Assembly: GCA_964640965.1 (NCBI GenBank)
Contig: CAZXJB010000080.1
Location: 1-12,136 of the forward strand
Direction of reading: 5' to 3'
From: HRBIN12 sp964640965
Lineage (GTDB): Bacteria; Actinomycetota; UBA4738; HRBIN12
Length of the DNA stretch: 12,136 nucleotides
Positions 5,221 through 12,136 of the stretch are shown here, piece after piece; position 1 is the first letter of the stretch, and every line of letters starts with the position of its first letter. Below the pieces are notes generated by a model. That model saw only the letters and a program-made list of their open reading frames with translations. It made no database searches and was not told the DNA's origin. The translations under genes and the position numbers were made by a program.

Positions 5221-7659
5221 ATGATCGCCGAACCCCGCGAGCTCGAGCGCGAGTCCCCCGCCGCACCACGGACCGAGCCGCGCTGGCGCCGGCTCCTCGC
5301 CCCCATCGCGGGTCCCGGGCTCATCCTCGGCTCGGTCCTCCTCGCGCTCCGCGGGTTCGTCTTCGCCAACCTCCTGACCAACCAGCACCCCGACATCCTC
5401 TCGTTCTGGCTCCCGCGCTCCTGCCTGATGGGCCGAGCGCTGCGGGCGGGGCACGTGCCGCTGTGGAACCCCTACGAGATGGCCGGGACCCCCTTCGCCG
5501 CGGACGCGCAGAGCGGCTGGCTCTCGGCCCCCACCATGCTGCTCTCGTGGGCGTTCGGGTGCGGCGGCGGTCTGCGCGCGATGATCGTGGCCAACCCGAT
5601 CCTCGCGGGGCTCGGCCTCTGGTGGTTCCTGCGGCGGGAGGGGCTCGGACGCCTCGCGGCGACGGCCGGCGGGCTGTCGCTCGCCATGGCGATGGCCGCC
5701 TCGCAGATCGCGATCTCGATGCCCTTCGCGGGCACGCTCGCCTGGACGCCCTACGTCCTCGTCGGGGCCTCGGGCTACCTCGGGGCCGAGCGGCTCGGCG
5801 CTCGCCTCGGCTGGCTCGCGCTCGCCGCCCTCGCCTGGGGCCAGGTCGCGGCGGCCCACCTCTCCCACGGGCTCGTGATGGCCACGGCCCTCGCGCTCGC
5901 CTACGTCGGCGCGCGCCTGGCGGCCGACGTGCGGGCGGGGACCCGGACCCTGCGCTCGGCGCTCGCGCTCGGGGCGGGCTTCGTCGCGTTCCTGCCCCTG
6001 GCGAACCTCGCGATCCTCGTGCCGCGCTTCGCGCTGATCTCGCGCTCGAGCCTGCGGGCCGGGTACGGGGCGCTCGAGGGCACCCTCGCGCGGATCGCCG
6101 GCGTGCAGGATCGACCGATCCCGACCACGGGGGTCTGGAGCGGCTGGCCGTTCGCCCTCGCGAGCACGCCCGGCGCGTACCTCGGCGCCGCCGTGCTGCT
6201 CCTTTCGCCGATGGCCTTCCGGGACCGGGCCCGGCGGCCCCTCGCCCTGGCGGTCGGAGGGATCGCGCTCGGCGGGTACCTCGCCACGCTGACGCTCCTC
6301 GTCGGCTGGGCGCCGCTCCGCGAGCTCGTCCTGCGGCTGCCCTTCGGCGACGTCTACCTCCACAACCCCGGCCGGCTCCGGTACCTGGCGTTCCTCACCG
6401 TCCCCGTGCTCGGGGCGATGGGGGTCCAGTCGCTGATCGAGCGCCCGACCCGGGAGGCCTGGCGGTGGGTCGGCGCGGCCGCGGCGGGGTGGCTCGCGCT
6501 GCCCCTCGCGCTCGGCGCCCACCCCCAGCGGTACGTCGTCGTCGCGATCGGGACGCTCGCGCTCGCGTGGGCCGTACGGAGGGTGCTGCACCGCAGGCGT
6601 CTCGCGGGGGTCGCCCTCGTCGGGCTGCTCGCGGCCGAGCTCACGGCCGGCGCGCTGTGGTCCTCGGCGTGCGGCGGCGGCACGGTGTTCCTCGGCCTCG
6701 AGGGCGAGCGCCACCCGGCGCTCCTGCACGGGCCGGTCCGCTGGCCGACCGTGCCGCTCGAGCGGTACCTCGAGCCCGGACCCATCGCCCGCGAGATCGC
6801 CCGGCTGGACCGCGGCCGCTACCTCGCGTGGGTCCCGCCCGCCGCGTACTTCAACAAGGGGTACCTCTTCACCCAGCGGCCCGAGCACTGGCCGGCCCTG
6901 CTCCTCGGCCGCGCGATCGTCTTCCGCCTCCACGACGTCCTCGGGTACTCGCCGATCCAGCTGCCCCGGTACTGGTCCTACGTCCGCGCGACCAACCGCC
7001 TGCCGGTCTTCTACAACGCCGCCGTGATCCAGGAGCCCGACCCGCAGGACGTGCGGCTCCTCGGCGTGCGGTTCCTCATCGCGCCCGAGGGCGTCGCGCC
7101 GCCGCTGCCGGGCCGGGAGCTCGTGACCGAGGAGGGCTACACGCTCTACGAGCTCGACGGGTGGCAGCCGCGCGTCTCGGTCGTGCCCGCCTGGCGCGAG
7201 GTCGGAAGCGGCGTGCCGGCCCTCCAGCGGGTGCTCCAGCCGGGCTTCGATCCGGCCGCCGAGGCCGTGGTGGAGGGCTCGGCCGGGATCGCGCCGGCCG
7301 CCCCGACGGGCGCGGACGCGCGCTCGGCCTGGTACCGCGAGCGGTGGCCGGAGGACGTGCGCGTCTCGGTCCGGACCGACGCGCCGGCCATCGTCGTGGT
7401 CCGCAACGCCTGGGACACGGGCTGGCGTGCGACGGTCGACGGGCGTCCGGCGCCGGTGCTGCGGACCGACTACCTCCTGCAGGGCGTCCCCGTGCCCGCC
7501 GGTCGGCACGAGATCCGGCTCGTCTACCGCGAGCCGACGATCGGGCTCGGGCTCGCCCTGTCGGGCGCGGCCTGGGGCGCGCTCGGAGCCCTGGCGGCGG
7601 CTACCTGGTGGCGGGCGAGGCGGCGGCGCTCGCGCGGCGCCGCAGCTCCGCCTCGATGA
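5221..7659 (+). CDS. YfhO-like polytopic membrane protein (GT-C-type)
   Basis: An 812-residue membrane protein resembling the YfhO family. Known members are multi-span GT-C-fold proteins linked to sugar modification of cell-envelope polymers. After the first span (about 30-48) comes the hallmark external loop: HPD with D58, then LWNP at 81-84, GTPFAADAQSGW and further spans up to about residue 450. The remainder is largely extracytoplasmic. It ends in the typical YfhO beta domain (NAWDTGWRATVDGRPAP, then VPVPAGRHEIRLVYREP) followed by one last span and an Arg-rich tail. ATG 5221 was chosen over an upstream TTG (5212). The gene is divergent from ftsE and its last 59 bases overlap the end of prfB on the other strand. 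Substrate is unknown. A large open frame on the opposite strand is a GC-bias shadow. Confidence 0.85.
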   Translation: MIAEPRELERESPAAPRTEPRWRRLLAPIAGPGLILGSVLLALRGFVFANLLTNQHPDILSFWLPRSCLMGRALRAGHVPLWNPYEMAGTPFAADAQSGWLSAPTMLLSWAFGCGGGLRAMIVANPILAGLGLWWFLRREGLGRLAATAGGLSLAMAMAASQIAISMPFAGTLAWTPYVLVGASGYLGAERLGARLGWLALAALAWGQVAAAHLSHGLVMATALALAYVGARLAADVRAGTRTLRSALALGAGFVAFLPLANLAILVPRFALISRSSLRAGYGALEGTLARIAGVQDRPIPTTGVWSGWPFALASTPGAYLGAAVLLLSPMAFRDRARRPLALAVGGIALGGYLATLTLLVGWAPLRELVLRLPFGDVYLHNPGRLRYLAFLTVPVLGAMGVQSLIERPTREAWRWVGAAAAGWLALPLALGAHPQRYVVVAIGTLALAWAVRRVLHRRRLAGVALVGLLAAELTAGALWSSACGGGTVFLGLEGERHPALLHGPVRWPTVPLERYLEPGPIAREIARLDRGRYLAWVPPAAYFNKGYLFTQRPEHWPALLLGRAIVFRLHDVLGYSPIQLPRYWSYVRATNRLPVFYNAAVIQEPDPQDVRLLGVRFLIAPEGVAPPLPGRELVTEEGYTLYELDGWQPRVSVVPAWREVGSGVPALQRVLQPGFDPAAEAVVEGSAGIAPAAPTGADARSAWYRERWPEDVRVSVRTDAPAIVVVRNAWDTGWRATVDGRPAPVLRTDYLLQGVPVPAGRHEIRLVYREPTIGLGLALSGAAWGALGALAAATWWRARRRRSRGAAAPPR

Positions 7660-8726
7660 GCGCGTCGAGGTCGCCGTCGAGCACCCGCTCGACGTCCCCG
7701 ATCTCCACGCCCGTGCGGTGGTCCTTCACCAGCCGGTACGGGGCGAGCACGTAGGAGCGGATCTGCGACCCGAACTCGATGCCCTTGCGCTCCCCCCGGA
7801 GGTCCTCGAGCCGCCGCTGCTGCTCCTGCCGCATCCGGTCGGCGAGGCGGGCCTTCAGGATCCGCATCGCGACGGCGCGGTTCTGCAGCTGCGAGCGCTC
7901 GTTCTGGCAGGCGACGACGATGCCGGTCGGCAGGTGGGTGATCCGCACCGCCGAGTCGGTGGTGTTCACGCTCTGCCCGCCGGGGCCGCTGGAGCGGTAC
8001 ACGTCGATCCGCAGGTCCTCCTCCGGGATCGCGAGGTCCTCCTCCTGCGCCTCCTCGAGCAGCGGGATCACGTCGAGCGAGGCGAAGGACGTGTGCCGGC
8101 GCTTGGCCGCGTCGAACGGCGAGATCCGGACGAGCCGGTGGACGCCCCGCTCGGCCGAGAGCAGGCCGTAGGCGTTCTCGCCGTGCACGATGAAGGTGGC
8201 GCTCTTGATGCCGGCCTCCTCGCCGTAGAGGACGTCGTCCACCTCCACCTCGAAGCCGGTCCGCTCGGCCCACCGCAGGTACATCCGCAGGAGCATCTCC
8301 GCCCAGTCCTGGGACTCTGTGCCGCCGGCGCCGGCGTGGAGCGTCGCGACCGCGTCGTTGCGGTCGAACTCCCCCGCGAGGAGCGTGGCGAGCTCGAGCC
8401 GGGACAGGTCGCCCTCGAGCGCGGCGGCGCTCCGGGCGAGCTCCGCCTCGAGCTCGGGATCGGCCTCGAGCTCGAGCAGCTCGTCGATGGCCCGCGCGTC
8501 CTCGAGCCGCCGCTCGAGCGCCTCGACGCGCTCCACCTCGGCCCGCAGGCGCGCGAGCTCCGTCGTCAGGCGCTGCGCGCGGGCGGGGTCCTCCCAGAGG
8601 GTGGGGTCGGCGACCTGCCGCTCGAGCTCGGCGATGCGGGCCCGCTTGCCGGCGAGGTCAAAGGAACTCCTTCGCGGCCGCCAGGCGCCGGGCGAGGTCC
8701 AGCAGGTGCTCGGTGTGGTCGCTCAT
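7601..8726 (-). CDS. prfB: Peptide chain release factor 2, with programmed +1 frameshift
   Basis: Ends translation at UGA and UAA codons. The gene is in two phases. ATG 8726-8724 opens a 22-codon frame (MSDHTEHLLDLARRLAAAKE, F, L) that meets TGA at 8660-8658. After a +1 shift at CTT the protein continues DLAGKRARIAELE to TAG 7603-7601, 374 residues in total. The stop-codon-reading motif SPF is at 202-204 and the catalytic GGQ at 249-251 in SSGPGGQSVN, within a few residues of their places in E. coli RF2. SPF rather than PxT makes it RF2, not RF1. A GGGAG ribosome binding site overlaps the secA stop, ten bases upstream, so secA and prfB are probably co-transcribed. The 3' end overlaps the convergent YfhO-like gene by 59 bases. 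The call is certain. Confidence 0.97.
8657..8672 (-). promoter_or_regulatory. prfB programmed +1 frameshift site
   Basis: The minus strand reads AAGGAGTTCCTTTGAC. An internal Shine-Dalgarno-like AAGGAG, a three-base spacer, the slippery CTT, the in-frame TGA and the following C keep the exact arrangement of the classical site (AGGGGG-TAT-CTT-TGA-C in E. coli). When RF2 is scarce the UGA is read slowly, the ribosome slips forward one base and makes RF2, so the protein controls its own synthesis. Confidence 0.95.
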
Positions 8727-8736
8727 CCGTCGCTCC

Positions 8737-11406
<2,670 letters not shown>

Positions 11407-11446
11407 GCCGCTTCCTCTCGGGGGTTGCCTCCAGGGGGACGGCTCC

Positions 11447-11452
11447 ATGGTA
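11447..11452 (-). promoter_or_regulatory. Possible -10 box of secA(-prfB)
   Basis: The minus strand has TACCAT, which fits TAnnnT, and would give a leader of about 34 bases that contains the AGAGGAAG ribosome binding site. A -35 box is not clear. This is a weak single-motif prediction. Confidence 0.3.
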
Positions 11453-11489
11453 CCCGAGCCCTGCGACGGACCCCGGGAGGGGTTCGACC

Positions 11490-11504
11490 CCGCCCGGCGG
11501 GCGG
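11490..11504 (-). terminator. GC-rich hairpin after the MFS gene, doubtful terminator
   Basis: CCGCCC and GGGCGG form a six-base stem with a three-base loop, eight bases after the stop of the MFS gene. No T-run follows. It could slow or end transcription between the transporter and secA, but hairpins like this also arise by chance in DNA this GC-rich. Confidence 0.25.
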
Positions 11505-11511
11505 TTCTCCT

Positions 11512-12136
11512 TCAGGCCTCCGGGACCGGGACCGGGACCGGGACGGGCACGCGCCTCGCCGAGCGCAGGATCAGGAGCACGAGCGCGGCCGTCGCGAGCC
11601 CGAGGACCCGGTACCCGCCGGACTCGAACACGAACCCGCCGAGGAGCGCCGCCGCGGCCGAGCTGAGGCTGACCACGAGATCGTTCAGCCCGAGCGCGCC
11701 GGCCCGCTCCGCCGGCGCCGTCGCGTCGCTGATCACGGCCGTCGCCGCGAGGAAGGTCCCGCACCACCCGAGCCCGATCGCGAACAGCCCGGCGGCGACG
11801 ACGAGCGCCCCGGCCTCGGTCGCGGCGAGGAGCGCGCCGGTGAGCGAGCACAGCGCGCCCCCCACCAGCCCCGCCCGGCGCCCGAACCGATCCAGCGCGG
11901 CGCCCACGAGGGGCGAGAGCGCGAACATGCCGGCGATGTGGACGCCGATCACGCTCGAGATCGCGGCGCCGCTCACCCCGCGGTGATGGAGGGCCACGGG
12001 GGTGGCGCCCATCACCGCGATCATCGCCATCTGGCCCACCGCGGCCGCGAGGATCGCCGCCCGCACCGCCGGGGCGCGCAGCAGCTCCGCCCGCGGGCGG
12101 GGCGGCTCCGCGTCCGCGCACCCGCCCACCGCGAGG
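11512..12136 (-). CDS. MFS transporter, C-terminal half (runs off right edge)
   Basis: About 207 residues of the second half of a major facilitator superfamily transporter, a membrane protein moving small molecules by ion exchange. The frame is open to the window edge, so the GTG at 12129 is not taken as the start. A hydrophilic segment (DAEPPRPRAELLRAPAVRAA), which fits the central loop, is followed by six hydrophobic spans, taken as spans 7-12. After the second of these comes GAALDRFGRRAGL, the repeated MFS loop motif of the second half, and ISDATAPAERAGALGLNDL is the loop typical of the next turn. The protein ends RRVPVPVPVPVPEA, encoded by a six-base tandem repeat. Substrate cannot be told; multidrug or sugar efflux are both possible. 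The gene is co-oriented with secA but separated by 105 bases with a possible secA promoter. Confidence 0.85.
   Translation of the reverse strand, partial: LAVGGCADAEPPRPRAELLRAPAVRAAILAAAVGQMAMIAVMGATPVALHHRGVSGAAISSVIGVHIAGMFALSPLVGAALDRFGRRAGLVGGALCSLTGALLAATEAGALVVAAGLFAIGLGWCGTFLAATAVISDATAPAERAGALGLNDLVVSLSSAAAALLGGFVFESGGYRVLGLATAALVLLILRSARRVPVPVPVPVPEA
11521..11544. repeat. Hexanucleotide tandem repeat, CGGGAC x4
   Basis: Four perfect copies of CGGGAC in a row on the plus strand (GTCCCG on the coding strand) encode alternating Val-Pro at the very end of the MFS transporter. A related GGGCAC unit precedes them on the coding side and encodes one more Val-Pro. Confidence 0.9.

Noticed and set aside
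5206..7509. Long open frame of 767 codons on the minus strand, opposite the YfhO-like gene
   Set aside because: Its product is Arg/Gly/Glu-rich low complexity without any domain. It mirrors the G/C-biased third codon positions of the real gene, which has clear family motifs.
11479..11490. GGGGTTCGACCCC, resembling a tRNA T-arm between the MFS gene and secA
   Set aside because: No acceptor stem, anticodon arm or D-arm lies around it, so it is a chance palindrome in GC-rich DNA.

Overview
The window is strongly GC-rich chromosomal DNA. The core gene order secA - prfB - ftsE - ftsX - smpB - ssrA, all on the minus strand, is typical of Actinobacteria (Actinomycetota). The codon use and the GTG starts joined by TAGTG overlaps fit this. 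prfB keeps a programmed +1 frameshift, which as far as I recall is absent from well-known Streptomyces and Mycobacterium prfB genes. I therefore lean towards a deep-branching or uncultured actinobacterial lineage, but the sequence alone does not prove the taxon.

Layout from left to right. (1) Positions 1-965 hold a minus-strand cluster: a tiny single-span membrane protein, a stand-alone response-regulator receiver, and the N-terminal part of a two-span membrane protein that runs off the left edge. (2) Positions about 1012-2706 are a graveyard of broken mobile and chromosomal pieces: the first ~17 codons of a probable SAM methyltransferase, an unassigned protein tail, an IS3-family OrfA fragment with its terminal repeat, the start of an ISL3-family transposase, and the C-terminal half of a large serine recombinase with a frameshift. 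The graveyard ends exactly at the 3' end of the tmRNA gene, a classic integration hotspot. (3) Positions 2708-3584 hold ssrA (tmRNA, predicted tag ANDEFALAA) and smpB, the two parts of trans-translation. (4) Positions 3584-5136 hold ftsX and ftsE, the cell-division ABC complex that controls peptidoglycan hydrolases. ftsE, ftsX and smpB overlap by one base at each junction and must be one transcript. (5) Positions 5221-7659 hold a plus-strand YfhO-like polytopic membrane protein, divergent from ftsE and convergent with prfB. It splits the usual prfB-ftsE neighbourhood. (6) Positions 7601-11406 hold prfB and secA, co-oriented and only 10 bases apart. (7) Positions 11512-12136 hold the C-terminal half of an MFS transporter, cut by the right edge.

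The core block joins protein export (SecA), translation termination and rescue (RF2, SmpB, tmRNA) and division (FtsEX). I found no CRISPR array, defence operon or clearly new system. The most informative features are the decayed integration site at ssrA, the beheaded methyltransferase gene there, the intact prfB recoding site, and the small membrane protein next to the receiver.
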